A DNA stretch of 64,000 nucleotides from Panax quinquefolius. Lineage: Eukaryota; Streptophyta; Magnoliopsida; Apiales; Araliaceae. Position 1 is the first letter of the stretch. The number at the start of each line of letters is the position of its first letter. Below, piece by piece: positions 36,087 through 47,880 of the stretch. The notes beneath the pieces are model-generated. The model had not been told where the DNA came from and did not search any database. It worked only from the letters and a program-made list of their open reading frames with translations. Location of the stretch: assembly GCA_020205615.1 (NCBI GenBank), contig CM035151.1, positions 18,546,070-18,610,069 of the forward strand, in the 5' to 3' direction. Both the position numbers and the translations under genes were made by a program.

Positions 36087-37012
36087 ATTGGATGAATTGG
36101 TACATACATTGCTTGCTCATTGGATGAGGATGATTGATCTCATGATCATTTGTGTGGAGACATTAGAGCAAGTATGTAGGTGTTTATTAGAGAATAAGTT
36201 CACTGAACGTGGCTCCCTAAGGAATACCTAATGGAGTTTTACTTGTTTGTCAATAGGAATTCCTGTAGTGATAGTAGTACAAGTGATAGTATCTTGTGTA
36301 TGATGAATTATACTTAGACTTATTCCTTAAGACCCTTAGGGTATATCAAAGGGTATGCCTGGGTATAATAAGTCGTACATAGAGATAATGTATGATCATT
36401 AAAGAATCTACCGCTTCTAGTAAAAGAAGAGAAATGTCCTATGTGATTCGATAAATGAAAAACTCAAGAGTCCTTGTTAAAGCGTAATGAAATTATAAAG
36501 AAGTTTCTAATTTGCATTATTTGGAGTTGTGCATTTAAGAGTCAAAATACATATAATTAAATAAAATAAGACTTGACAGCAATTCAATGTCTTATATTTA
36601 ATTGGGACATTGTATGGTGGAAGGATTGAATTGTACAGTAACTATTTACTCAAAGGTTCTGTTATGATTAATGTTGAAATCTATATTATATAGAAAATCG
36701 TTAATCGCTAGGGAGGCTTATCCCTATTATAGAATAAATATTATTTATTTATTTAAATAAATAAATTATTTATTTTATTTATTTAAATAAGATTAGAATT
36801 GTTCTAATTGATTTATTCACAACGGGTTTAATATGGAGAACCTAAAGGGTCATACCATAAAAGGAAGAATAATTATTTAAGAAGTTAATGACATAATCGT
36901 AATAATAAGTTAAGTATATTTTATTTAATCTATGGTGATGGAATAAATTAAATAGCTTAATATTTATTATTTAATATTTTGAAATGTTAAATATAAATTA
37001 ATAAGAGTAGTC

Positions 37013-37065
<53 letters not shown>

Positions 37066-37705
37066 TAATTCCTAAAGGAGTTTATGTGATTAATTAATAA
37101 AAGTACTCTCATAAATCCTAATAATATTAGGAGGCTAATTAATTAAAAGATTTAATTAATTATTTCTAATAAGATTGGGAACCTAATTAATTAAAGGAGT
37201 TTAAATAATTAAAATAAAATCTAATTTCTTAATTGTTAAGGAGGGTTGCTTACATCTATAAATAAGAGAAGTCTTATTATGGGTGTAGAGTTGTTGTTAA
37301 CTTTTTAACAACAGATGTAATTTCAATAGTTGGGAGAGTACACCTTTTCTATGAGAGATAGAAAAACTAGGGTTTTGCCAAAAACTCATCTTCTTGAATC
37401 TTTCTTCTTCCTTGGTGGATCACCTCTAGAGGCCAAACACTTGGGTGGCTAACGTTGATCAAAGGAAGGAACCAAACTCAGTGGATTCAAGTTGAACGCG
37501 AAAAGGATTTGGAGGTGAACTTGTACCTGAGGAAGCTCGAATCTTCAAGGGTATGATTCTTATTCTTTATCTTTTCGTTTAATTAATAATTGTGCATAAA
37601 TGATGATCCGGGTATATGGTTTGAAAAAATTTTAAACTCTGATTTTCCATGCTTCCGCTTAATTTGTGCAATTTGATTGCGTTCATGAATATTACAAACC
37701 TAACA
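36087..37705 (+). mobile_element. Copia 3' LTR (lacking its first ~150 bases)
   Basis: Homologous to 24590-26196 and ending with the same ATTACAAACCTAACA. It contains an expanded (TTA)n tract at 37012-37066 where the 5' LTR has only a short one. Confidence 0.85.
37012..37066. repeat. (TTA)n microsatellite
   Basis: About 18 ATT/TTA units in the copia 3' LTR. Confidence 0.95.
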
Positions 37706-37710
37706 CTATG

Positions 37711-38297
37711 GAGGTCAATATCGACGATTCCATGTCGATTGACACGTATCCCTTTTTCTGAATCAAACCAATGCCTCTTGAACAAGTTAATATAACCCCC
37801 ATAAGTACCCTTGTACGACAACTCGATGATTTCCTCCAACTCCCCATAAAAGGCACGACCAAGCTCATTGTAACAATCAGTCAAAGCAAGTCCCAAAATG
37901 ATATAAGCAAGAGTCCTTCCATGAATACATGATAGTCATAACTCTTCATCCCTTGCAATTTCCCACCTGTAACACACCTTGCAATGTTTGACGCATATCC
38001 ATTTGGTAGTTTCAGAGACTTTATCCATGTGCACACATCTTCAACCTACTTTTTGGACAATGTGTACCTTGCATGCTGTTTGACCATCTTACCATTAGTA
38101 GATTCATAAAGTTCTAATCCAGGACGCTTACAAATATCTTTCATGTCCAACCATGCCTTATCATCATCTTTTTTCTTGCCCGCAACACCCATCACGGTGT
38201 TAAACACATTGTCGAACACATTATTCTCAATATGCATCACGTCTAGATTATGACGAATCAAATTTGTAGACCAATAAGGCAGTTCCCAAAAGATGCT
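37711..38297 (-). pseudogene. TNP2-type transposase, central to C-terminal fragment
   Basis: Starts FWELPYW then RHNLDVMHIENNVFDNVFNT, the conserved block after the DDE core of CACTA transposases. Further on are KMVKQHARYTLSKK and, after an apparent deletion, FYGELEEIIELSYKG and HWFDSEKGIRVNRHG, which match the DUF4216 region near the C-terminus. It is separated from its upstream half by the solo LTR and from its last piece by the copia insertion. Confidence 0.85.
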
Positions 38298-41200
38298 TGT
38301 AACGACCGAGAAATTCGGATCTTATTGTAAAATGATTTTATTAAATTAAATAATAATAAAATCGTATTCCTTGTGTTATCAAGACGGTTGTCATTATATA
38401 ACCTATTGATGTTAGAATGTCGTAGTATTTGAAAGCTACGTGGATGAATTAAAGTGTTTGAATTTCAAGACGAAAATAAAAGTTTTCGAGAAATTTTCCG
38501 AAAAACACTATTCATCCAGATTTGCTCGGGATATAATTTTGAGTTTTTAGAAATACGAATGATGAAATAACAAGGTAAGATGGATTATGTAATAAAAATC
38601 TAGTTATGGAAAATGTAATAATTGGCATGGACTTAATTTATAAACGCGTTAAGTAAAGCGTAAGTGTTAAGGAATAAGTGATAATTGTATGATACTTGGT
38701 ATTGTACAAGAGTAATGAAAACAAGTATAATAATGAAGTATTATTCGAGTTTATAGGAAGGATGAAATATCGTATATAAATTCTATATGAATTAGAATAC
38801 GAAAATAATATATAAACTATATGTATATGTATTAAGAAATGTTAATGGACTTGGAAAGATTGATAAGAATTAATAGAAGTCCAAGTGAATTAAAGGAAGA
38901 GACCCAATAATTGATTAATGAACAAGCTAGTGTTTATTAATGCAAAGCCCAAGGATTTATTTAATCCAAGCCCAGGCTAGAGTCCAATGAATTAATATAC
39001 CCATGGGGCAAAACCATATTAATATGGTTAATGTGTGATGACCAATATGAGTGGTGATCAAGATAAGTAATGACCAAGTAATGTGGTGACCAAGACTTTG
39101 AATTAATGACTAAGTTAAATGAGTAATGACCAAGCCAAGGATGGGTTTTGTGCCTTGCAAGTAATGAATAGTAAGGAGGTGGCTTGAGGAGGTGGGATGG
39201 TTTAATGACTAAACTACCCTAGCTTTGTAATTTCTATAAATAGAGGAAGCTTACAAGCCATTTGTTGGTTGTTCAAATAATCTAGACATCACAAAGTGCT
39301 TAAGTGTTAGAGAGTTTAAGTCACAAATAAGTTACTTCCATAAGTAAGAAGAAGAAGAAAGCTACCTTACCAAGACTTCAAAAAGAGTAAGACTTCTTCT
39401 CAATTATCTTCTATCTCTACCATGATAGGATGATAAGAAAAGTTGGATTAAGAAACATGAATGAGTAAGTAGTGAACTTAAGCCAATTAAGTTGGTAATA
39501 AGTCATTTAAGTTAGCATAAGTTATAAACTTATGTGAAAATAATATGAACTTGTAAGGAGTTTATTAAGAGAAATGATATGAATATAAAAGAATTTATAT
39601 GATCATATGTATCATGTATACCTAAGTTAAGTTATATGTTAAGAACATATAAGAAATGATGTTTAAGAAACTTTAATTGTCATAAGTCATTAACAATGAA
39701 ATCTTAAGTAGTTTATAATTTGACAAGTTATAAGCTCATGAAGAATAAGTCAAAATCCAACAATGAATATAAGTTGTTGTATTAAGTATGTTAGTGTGTT
39801 CACATGATGAATGAAGTTCATTTGTAATGTTGAATAAATCATAACAAGGAAGAATTGCCGGAATTTGCATGATTAGACGATAATCGTCAAATTCGTAAAA
39901 TTCTCGGAATAGAAGTCAAATTTTGTGCTTGAACTCGGAACCATTGTTTTCCAATGGAGACAAGTCTTATTTGGCATTTAAGAGTTGCGGACTCGAAAAT
40001 GATCGGATTTCGACTTAAAACGAAGAAACGAGCGTTGAACGTTCACGAACATTTATCGTTTTTGTTAAAAATGAACCAATAGGTGAATTTTTAGCAAACG
40101 AAGTCAAATAGATAAAATTCTTGCATAAACGCATAGAGTACGTAATTTGTGAATCATAAGCTTTTGAACGAGCCAATTCGGACTTATAACGAAGAAGTTA
40201 TGCGTTTGGGAAGTTCACAAAATTTCAAAACTGAAATTTTTTTTCGGTGCATGAGTCAGCCGCAATGGGCCAACCCTAGTAAATGAATGAGCATGCCAAG
40301 TACGGAACAAGAATCGAGCACACATCGCAAGAGTTTGCCGCGCAGTCACGAACTATAAGATATATGGTGGAACATGCATACCAATGCATGAGATCAAAAT
40401 CTTCTCGGAGAGTAGGCCGCAGCCATGACCATAATAAGGACTCGCACCGTAGCCGCCAAGTCCGGGACAATGACATAGAGCTCAGCGCCACAGTAGCGAG
40501 ATGAGTAGTAAAAGTATGCCGCAAACGCCAGCCTCGTAACAAAGATAGTAATGAAGGTTTCTAAGTACAAAGAGAAGAAAACCTAATTGATTTAAAAGTA
40601 AACATAACTTAAGGAAGGTAATGTAACATTGTTTAAACTTTGTTAAACCTTAAGGAATATAATGTAAAGGTTGAGATAACCTAGTCGAATATAAATGGAA
40701 GGGTAATGATAAACTGAAACGAATAGTAACTGAATCTAATACACAGATAGATTGAAATGAAGGGTATGATATAGTCATATACATACTTGATTATATGTGA
40801 CCTAATGTAAGGCATTATGTGATCATGTATTGTAGAGACTTGAACAACTTGAACATAAGGTTAATTTACCATAGCAGACGCTAAAGGCAAGTATTCTAAC
40901 TCTTGTCTCAGTTCAATCTGAACAAGTTTTTGAGGTTCATGTATTATTTCGCATGAATTGAGGTATGATGAAGTTGAAGCCAATTCCTTTGGCTAGACTT
41001 GATGTATTGATAATCTATTCATATATTATCAAATGTTGCTATCTTTTGTCAACTACTTGATATGGTTTTCAAAAGAAGACTGAAATGTTAAATAAATGTT
41101 TTGTCGGTAAAACGACAGGCACGTGAGGTTGCCAAATGCTTAAACATGCATACGTTTAATGGATGTAGTGTTGATCAACATAGAGTACAATAGGCTGATC

Positions 41201-41786
41201 ACCTAGAAGTGCTCGTAAGTGATATCGGGCTTACGGACTTGTTTTCGGGTTGTCTTTTTTCCAATAAAGAATGAATACTCGAGGTCTTTGACCGAAGTGA
41301 ATGTTTTACTAAATATGGTTGTTATTGTAAAACATTTTGAAAGAAAAGATGAAGTGCTATTTTGAATTATCAATAGTACTTCATAACTATTGTTCAGTTA
41401 TTGAAGATATACGATTTGTATGTGTCAGGCATGTTGTTATTAAATTGTTATACTTGTTGAGCTAGTTATGCTCACTCTTGCTTGAACCATATGAATGCAG
41501 CTAAGACTGAACGTCCCGAAGGATCGAAAAAGGATAAGGGAAAAGCTAAGGCAGATTACTAAGCTGTCTTGTAATAGTATAGGTCTATTGTTGTAATGTA
41601 ACTGATATTATGACAAAGAACCTTTGTAATGGGTATAGAACCTGAGAAATATAAATATTACTTTAAATATATAGAAGTGATGTTCGTTCTTTGAGAATTT
41701 TCAATTGAATGAATGTATGAATGTTGTACAGTATAGCACCATCTATCGGGTTGGAAGATACCCAGATTTGGGGGCGCTACAATGCT
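38293..41786 (+). mobile_element. Solo LTR (3.48 kb) inside the TNP2 gene
   Basis: The LTR runs 38298-41781, starting TGTAACGACCGAGAAATTC and ending TTTGGGGGCGCTACA. ATGCT is present on both sides (38293-38297 and 41782-41786). There is no primer site, polypurine tract or coding sequence inside. A perfect duplication around a single LTR shows that an inserted Ty3 element was reduced by recombination between its LTRs. The TATA-like TTCTATAAATAGAGG is at about 39231. A more GC-rich stretch at 40250-40510 holds two overlapping open frames that I regard as non-coding. Confidence 0.92.
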
Positions 41787-43401
41787 TCTCCGAACCCAAT
41801 TATGAGATATGCCAAACCCATCAATGATGTCAGAGGCAAAAATCTTACCGAATGGGATGATCGACAATCTCATCACACGGTCACGCATCTCTGTCCCCGA
41901 CAGTCGCGGTGCAGGCATATCATTCTCTACTTTCCCTTTCCTAAAGTTTTCTCTATTTCTTTGAAACGGGTGATCTACCAACAAGAAATGACGATGACTA
42001 TCAAACCAGCATGGCTTTCAACCATTTGATAGATTGAAAGACTTTGTATGCTCCATACAATATGGACAAGCCAACTTCCCGTGTGTACTCCATCCAGATA
42101 ACATACCATAAGCAGGAAAGTCACTTATAGTCCACATAACCACTGCCCTAAGGTTGAAATTTGTTTTCGTGGAAACATCCCAAGTCTGTACTCCATCCTC
42201 CCACAATACCTTCAACTCGTCTATAAGAGGTCTCAAGTAAACATCTAGGTTCTTTCAAGGACTCTTGGGACCAGGAATCACGAGTGAAAGAAACAAGTAT
42301 GGTTGTTTCATACACATCCAAGGAGGCATGTTATACGGAGTAACAATCATAGGCCAGCAGGAGTACGGAACAGCAGAGTGGCCGAATGGGTTGAAACCAT
42401 CAGTGGACAATCCAAGCCTCACATTTCTAGGTTTCAATGCAAACCCGGGATGTGCTAAGTTGAAATCTTTCCAAGTCTGCTCATCTGCGGGATGATTATG
42501 TTCTCCATCTTTGGTTGGAGAGATTTTGCATGCCAAGTCATATGTTCAGATGTTCTTGAAGACATGTATAATCTTTTGAGCCGAGGTGTAATTAGAAAAT
42601 ACCTTAAAATCTTAAAAGGTATATTTGTCTTTTTTGTAGTCACACCCTCTTTATTAGGCTTAAATCGATCATGACTGCAAAACGTGCACTATATCTTCTG
42701 TTCATTTTCCTTATAAAATAACATGCAATCATTCGGACATGCATCGATCTTTTGATATCCAAGACCCAACTTCTTCACCATTTTTTACAATAGTAGTAGT
42801 TTTATCGGGTAATTTTTCACCGACAGGAAACATACTCTTAATGGCCCTCAAGAATGACTCAAAACACTCATGGCTCATGTTGTGATCAGCCTTGATGTTA
42901 AGTAATGTCGCCACTGCAGACAATGTAGTGTGCTTCGTGCAACCATGCATGCCACAACGGTTCACTACCTTCATCTAACAACTTAAATAATGCTTTGGCA
43001 TCAGAATTCATAAGTTGCTCTTTGCCTTGTTCCCAATCAAAATTCGACCCTGCAATATCATGAACCATGTCATTCATACGATGGGTATTGCTGCCTGGAT
43101 TGTGTACTTGTACGATGCCACTATCTCTTCTCTGCCCATATGCCCACCAACATTCTTCGTGATTATTCATGAACCCAGAAATAAGTAAATGATAGTTTAC
43201 TATGTCTCTATCCATATAATTTACAATATTCTTACACTTCAAACAAGGACATCTTATCTTTTCCTGACCATTAACACATTTCGGGTAACTATACGCATAA
43301 TCTAGAAATACTTGGCAACCAGCTCTAAATTCTGCTGTAGCACCTATCTGGGCACTTGATTTTCGTTGTCTCATCCAACTACTGTCTGAATAGAGGTCCA
43401 T
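41782..43401 (-). pseudogene. TNP2-type CACTA transposase, N-terminal domain and DDE core
   Basis: From an ATG at 43401 the minus strand reads MDLYSDSSWMRQRK, then CQVFLDYAYSYPKC and RCPCLKCKN, the transposase-associated zinc-binding domain. Next come LLNIKADHNMSHECFESFL and CPNDCM-like stretches. The DDE core contains RLGLSTDGFNPFGHSAVPYS, PYNMPPWMCMKQPYLFL, LVIPGPKSP, RPLIDELKVLWEDGV, WTISDFPAYGMLSGWSTHGK and LACPYCMEHTKSF. The enzyme would cut and paste CACTA elements. At least five frameshifts or stops separate these blocks, so it is inactive. It is cut at 41782 between the codons for ...RRSI and FWELPYW by the solo LTR. Confidence 0.9.
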
Positions 43402-44218
43402 GATACCACAGTACCTATGTTGACGTGAATTATTGTATTCCCTTGTTAGAAATTTACAATTCAACCCAATGGCGCCATTTATGATGCTTATAAATACATA
43501 TAGATGTATATGTACATATATAACATGAGTGTGCATCATATATAATTATTCAGGAATTGAACAAGGATACATGCCAAAACAAATTTACACAGCTTGAGAT
43601 TGACTACCCAAAGGCATGATATATTGTTGTGGATCTTAAATTAGAATGAAGCATGGTTTCATGTCATCCTGCATGTTTTAACTGACACCAACCTAAAGAC
43701 AATAGATTCATAGGGGTAGAATATGAATCATTGCATCATGCATAGTCTGCATATGCATTGGGACAAGTCTAATTTTTTTTTTGCATATATATAGGTACGT
43801 ATAATATAAATATACACATTTGTTCAGTTACCAGAGTCTCCCCTATAATATGGACTATCCATATGCACGATGGCATGCATATATGACCATTTGTAGGCAT
43901 ATAAGAACAACAAGAATATATAAGCAATTAACATAACATCACATATGTTAAACACCAAGGAAGTATAACACAACAATTAATGAATACGAATGCATATATG
44001 ACCATTTGACTTATATATGAAGATTTAGATAATACTGGATATTTTGGAAACATATCATTATTTATATGAACATTAGTTTCATGTGATTGAAGTTATGGTT
44101 CTTGTGTTTGTGTTTGTGAGTTTTGACAATCTATTTATATACAAATTTTATAATTTAGAGTTTGTTTGATAGGTATGTAGGAAAATTTTATAATTTTACT
44201 TGTATAAGTAATAACTAG

Positions 44219-44259
<41 letters not shown>

Positions 44260-44580
44260 TTTTCATTTTCTTTGTATTCTAAGCTAAGTCATACTTATGG
44301 CTCATATTGCCTCTAGTTGTACTTTCATAGTAGATTATTGTATATGTTCTTGGTTTTCTACTTGTGAGAGTATTGATCATGTTTTGTATTTTTTAACACC
44401 TGCAACATATACTGAAATATGTTCATGTGTACTTTGTTAATTCTGTGATATCCGGATATCATATTCTTAGTTTTAAATTCTTTTTGTTACTCTTGGCATA
44501 TAACATTACCATCAAATTTTTTACTCTCTTTAAAACCTCAATGTCACAAATTGTTATACTCATTGCCTTTATATATTCCA
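43402..44580. other. 5' region of the CACTA transposon
   Basis: AT-rich sequence upstream of the transposase start, including an (AT)n tract at 44223-44255. No coding sequence is visible. Confidence 0.6.
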
Positions 44581-44581
44581 G

Positions 44582-44897
44582 GGTCCATATCTGAACACAA
44601 CACAAACTCTTCTACATAGGACATTAGGTGATGAAAATATCTTGATCGTAAAGTTTGAAGAACATTCAATGGACTTTGCAATGTGTTCTAGAAACTATAA
44701 CGCTGCGTATATCAAGATTGCAGAAGAAGACATACTTATTGGTCAGAGGCGCTATCGTTTTTTAAAGGACATAGGACATTAGGTGATGAAAATATCTTGA
44801 TGGTAAAGTTTGAAGAACAGCCAATGGATTTTGCAATGTGTTCTAGAAATTATAACGCTGCGTATATCAAGATTACAGAAAAAGGCATACTATTAGT
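44582..44897 (+). pseudogene. Probable captured RNA-dependent RNA polymerase (RDR) exon, duplicated
   Basis: After an acceptor-like TTCCAG, the plus strand reads GPYLNTTQTLLHRTLGDENI, LIVKFEE, YIKIAEEDILIGQRRYRF. This order (LGDENxLxVKF, then IAExGILxGxRRYRFF) resembles plant RDR proteins of the RDR3-5 type, which make double-stranded RNA for silencing. A 122-base piece of it is repeated directly (44614-44735 and 44768-44890). Both copies are truncated, and the fragment is opposite in strand to the transposase. The family match is from memory of conserved blocks and should be treated as probable. Confidence 0.5.
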
Positions 44898-46100
44898 CCC
44901 TTAATATGGGACTATTAATTAGTCCTATATAAAGTCATCTGATATATATAAAACTACTATTTTAGTTGTTAAGATTGCATATGTGACTAAATCCTAGAAC
45001 TACACAAAGGGCTATGACCCCAGTCAAGATCTTTAATGAGATCCATCTTTAATCAAAAGTAAAATATATTTTCAAGCAAGACCTACTTTACCAAAATTGC
45101 CAAAAGTTATAGAAACCAGTTCAAAGAAAACCTATTTTCCATACAAATTTCTACTCACGTTAGGTCACAAAAATGAGGTATGATATCATCACGATTCATA
45201 TAAAAGATTATCATAATAATTGAACTTTACAAGTATCCCCAAATCTTATACACGTCAAAAAAAAAATCTTTTGACAGTCAATTAAGTAGTGCTCAATGGT
45301 GGGATGAAAGGTGTTGAACTATCTAATTCACCATGATATTAAGGTCCAAAATATTGGAGCACCTTATCACATCCAAGTACTTCTTTAAGTACTCAATTCT
45401 CTCCAGAAACAGCCTGCCAATTTTGGCGACATAAAAACAAAGTGCCACGTGACAATAAATGGTGATTAGAAAGGCTTCTAATCCAACAGTTAACAGAAAA
45501 GATATATGCACCATCTCTTTTCACTTCCATTTTCTGTTATACGATAGGATTTCCATATATACACTAATATTAATTAAATTTAGCAATTAGAGCAGACTGT
45601 AGATACCCTTTGTAGCCTAATCACAAGATTTTAGAATCAAGCAACCTAGCAAAAAAACGTCAAAACTACAATTATTGTAGTGCCTTAACAATTCAATCTA
45701 TTTATTTAGACCAGCTTTTTGAGTTTATTAATTGTACTAATTCCATATTATTCAATAAATTAACAAAAACCCAAATCTCCATTCACAAAACCAAATCAGA
45801 ATCAATAAACAATTATAAAATCAACATCATAACAAAACCCTAAAAGAGAAACCCTAAATCGAACAAGATATATAGAGGGGACATGACAAAACGTAAGATT
45901 TGGAACTTTTTTACCTTCCGTTTGAGGTTGTAACGGTGCCATTCAGACTTATAATGAAGCTTTTAGCAAAATTATCCCCCCTGCCTTCTTCTCCCTCTTC
46001 TCCATCGAGTTTTTAGCAAAAAAATGCCCAGAAACTTCTTTTTCCCTCTTCTCCTTCGTTCTTTTCTTTCTTTTCTCCTCCGTTTCTTTTCTGTCTGACT
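44898..46100. other. CACTA 5' region, no genes seen
   Basis: AT-rich with short open frames only. It passes into the subterminal region near 46100. Confidence 0.5.
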
Positions 46101-46109
46101 GCCTGGTTC

Positions 46110-46442
46110 GACTAAGATTAAATAGAATCAGCGACCGCTTTCTGCGACCGCATGCGGTCGTTGATTTTTAAACACGTGGCATTTTTAGCGACCGCATGCG
46201 TCATCATTTATTCTATTTCGATCACTATTATTTGCCACTCTAATTTTACGCCAAATTTTAGGAGGGAAAACCCTTTAGCAACCGAGTATTTACCTATTAG
46301 CGACCGCATGCGGTCGCGAATACTAATAGGGACAAAATTATAGTACTACGGTCGCTAATGTCGGTCGATGTTAAGGTTATTAGCGAACGGAAAATGCGGT
46401 CGTGGATATTTTTGATCGTTGTTAGCCCTTTTTCTTGTAGTG
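46110..46442 (-). repeat. CACTA terminus and subterminal palindromes
   Basis: The terminus is CACTACAAGAAAAAGGGC read from 46442. Inward there are at least five copies of the palindrome-forming GCGACCGCATGCGGTCGC or half of it (near 46130, 46145, 46190, 46301 and 46348) and related GCGGTCG motifs. Subterminal arrays of this kind are the binding sites of the CACTA-encoded DNA-binding protein. Confidence 0.85.
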
Positions 46443-46444
46443 AT

Positions 46445-46464
46445 GTTCATGGATATTACAAACC
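46445..46464 (+). mobile_element. Scar of a copia LTR end
   Basis: The bases between the CACTA terminus and the Ty3 gag match the last bases of the copia LTR (GTTCATGAATATTACAAACC, then TAACAC) as found at 37680-37706, with one mismatch. A second copia copy therefore once ended here. Confidence 0.75.
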
Positions 46465-46468
46465 TAAC

Positions 46469-47880
46469 ACTCACTAGAGAGGCAAGACAAGTCTAAAATC
46501 ACAGATTGGGAGAAGATGAAGAAAAAGATGTAAGCCCACTTTCTTCCTTTTGGCTACACTCAATCCCTGTTTAAGCGGCTAAACCTATTGGGACAAGGAA
46601 CTAGATCCGTAGATGATTACACAGAAGAGTTTTATCAGTTAATAACACAGAATGATCTATCCAAAACAGAAGAACAGTTAGTAGCACGGTATTTTGGTGG
46701 TTTACGGCAGTCCCTACAAGATGTCATATGCCTTCATTCACTATAGATTAATGTTTCTGAGATATACCAGCGAGCGCGTGATGCAGAGCAAGAACAGAAC
46801 AGGAGACTGATGATGAGTAACAATACAAGCAGTAGAACAGCACCCCCTCAACAACCCTACCATACACCAAAACAACTACAAGGAAACCCCAATCCTAGTA
46901 TCAGATGTGGTGAGCAAGGACACCAAGTGAATGAATGCAGAAAGCCTGCCAGTCAAAAGGGAAAAAACCTCTTGATTGAGGAAGATATGTTAGTTGAAAC
47001 AAAGGAACTTAGTGAACCCGTGTATGATGATTATGAAGATGATGAAGATGTGTTTTATGGAGATAGTCATGAGACTTTGGTCATTCGTAAGAGTCTACTG
47101 ACCCCTAAGGGCGATTCAGAGAATGATTGGTTGAGGATTAACATATTCCATACTACTTGCACAGTGGCAGATTAAGTTTGCAAGTTGATCATTAACAATG
47201 ACAATTATGAGAATGTCGTATCTGAAGAGGTTGTCAAGAAGTTGTAGTTGAAAACGGATCGGCATCCCAAGCCATACAAATTGTCATGGTTGAATAAGGG
47301 CAACGAGGTAACAGTGGAGTGGAAGTGTTTAGTATCATTTTCAATCTGTAAGAAATATTTTGATAATGTTTGGTACTGTGATGTGGTGCCTATGGATGCG
47401 TGTCATGTATTATTAGGCAAACCTTGGCAATATGATCGAAATATTGTCCATGATGGGCGTAAGAATACATACGTCCTTAGTATAAAAGGGAAGAAGATTG
47501 TATTAGCACCTCGTCAGGAAGAGGGCGCAATTTTATTCAGGTGGTCAATAATACTAACATGTTATTCATGTCTAGATTCTTTATTGAGGTTTTGCAAGAG
47601 GGTGGTATATGCTTTACTTCCTTGTGGGAGTAGCTTGACAGATAGGAACACACAAGTACCAGTCGATGTGCATAAGTTGCTATCGAGTTCTCAGATCTAA
47701 TGTCCGAAGAGCTTCCTCCTGGACTATCGTCGATGAAAGACATTCAACACCATATAGATCTTGTTCTAGGGTTGAGTTTACCAAATAGTGGTGAGTTTAC
47801 CAAACAGACCAATATATAGACTCAGTTCCAAGGAGTCCGAAAAACTACAGAGACAAATAATCAAATTGATGAAGAAGGAA
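46469..47880 (+). pseudogene. Ty3/gypsy gag-protease-RT fragment of a second family
   Basis: The plus strand begins in gag at TREARQ and continues with [39 protein letters not shown], then a zinc knuckle IRCGEQGHQVNEC whose first cysteine is missing. Next is the protease region: NVVSEEVVKKL, HPKPYKLSWLNKGNEV and VVPMDACHVLLGKPW with its LLG motif. The RT start reads [21 protein letters not shown]. Stops at three or more points and loss of the protease active-site DSG make it a relic. It is distinct from the family at 1620-19824. It begins exactly at the copia scar, so copia insertion cut its upstream half away. Confidence 0.85.

Larger units (their letters stand above)
24438..37705 (+). mobile_element. 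Ty1/copia element with gag but no pol, containing a CACTA insertion
   Basis: The 5' LTR is 24438-26196 and the 3' LTR remnant 36087-37705, in the same orientation and clearly homologous. Flanks are ATATG (24433-24437) and CTATG (37706-37710), an imperfect five-base duplication. After a methionine-type primer site comes a long leader, then copia gag remnants at about 35280-36055. Protease, integrase, RT and RNase H are absent, and the 3' LTR lacks its first ~150 bases, so one deletion removed everything from the end of gag into the 3' LTR. The leader is split by the 6.9-kb CACTA element at 27069-34006. The copia element itself sits inside the TNP2 gene of the older CACTA transposon. Confidence 0.85.
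23118..46442 (-). mobile_element. CACTA (En/Spm) transposon, decayed, hosting nested insertions
   Basis: TNP2-type transposase pieces lie on the minus strand at 43401-41782, 38297-37711 and 24432-23885. They become adjacent once the solo LTR (38298-41781) and the copia element (24438-37705) are removed. The 5' end, on the right, is CACTACAAGAAAAAGGGC read from 46442, the common plant CACTA terminus, with subterminal repeats. I could not find the other terminus; the sequence meets the LTR-like block at about 23118. Without the two insertions the element would be about 6.6 kb. Frameshifts throughout the transposase show it is dead. Confidence 0.8.

Noticed and set aside
40276..40542. Two opposing open frames in a GC-richer patch
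   Set aside because: Inside the solo LTR, overlapping on opposite strands, with no recognisable domain.
43540..44580. Possible independent gene upstream of the transposase
   Set aside because: No open frame or splice pattern of note; AT-rich flank within the CACTA element.
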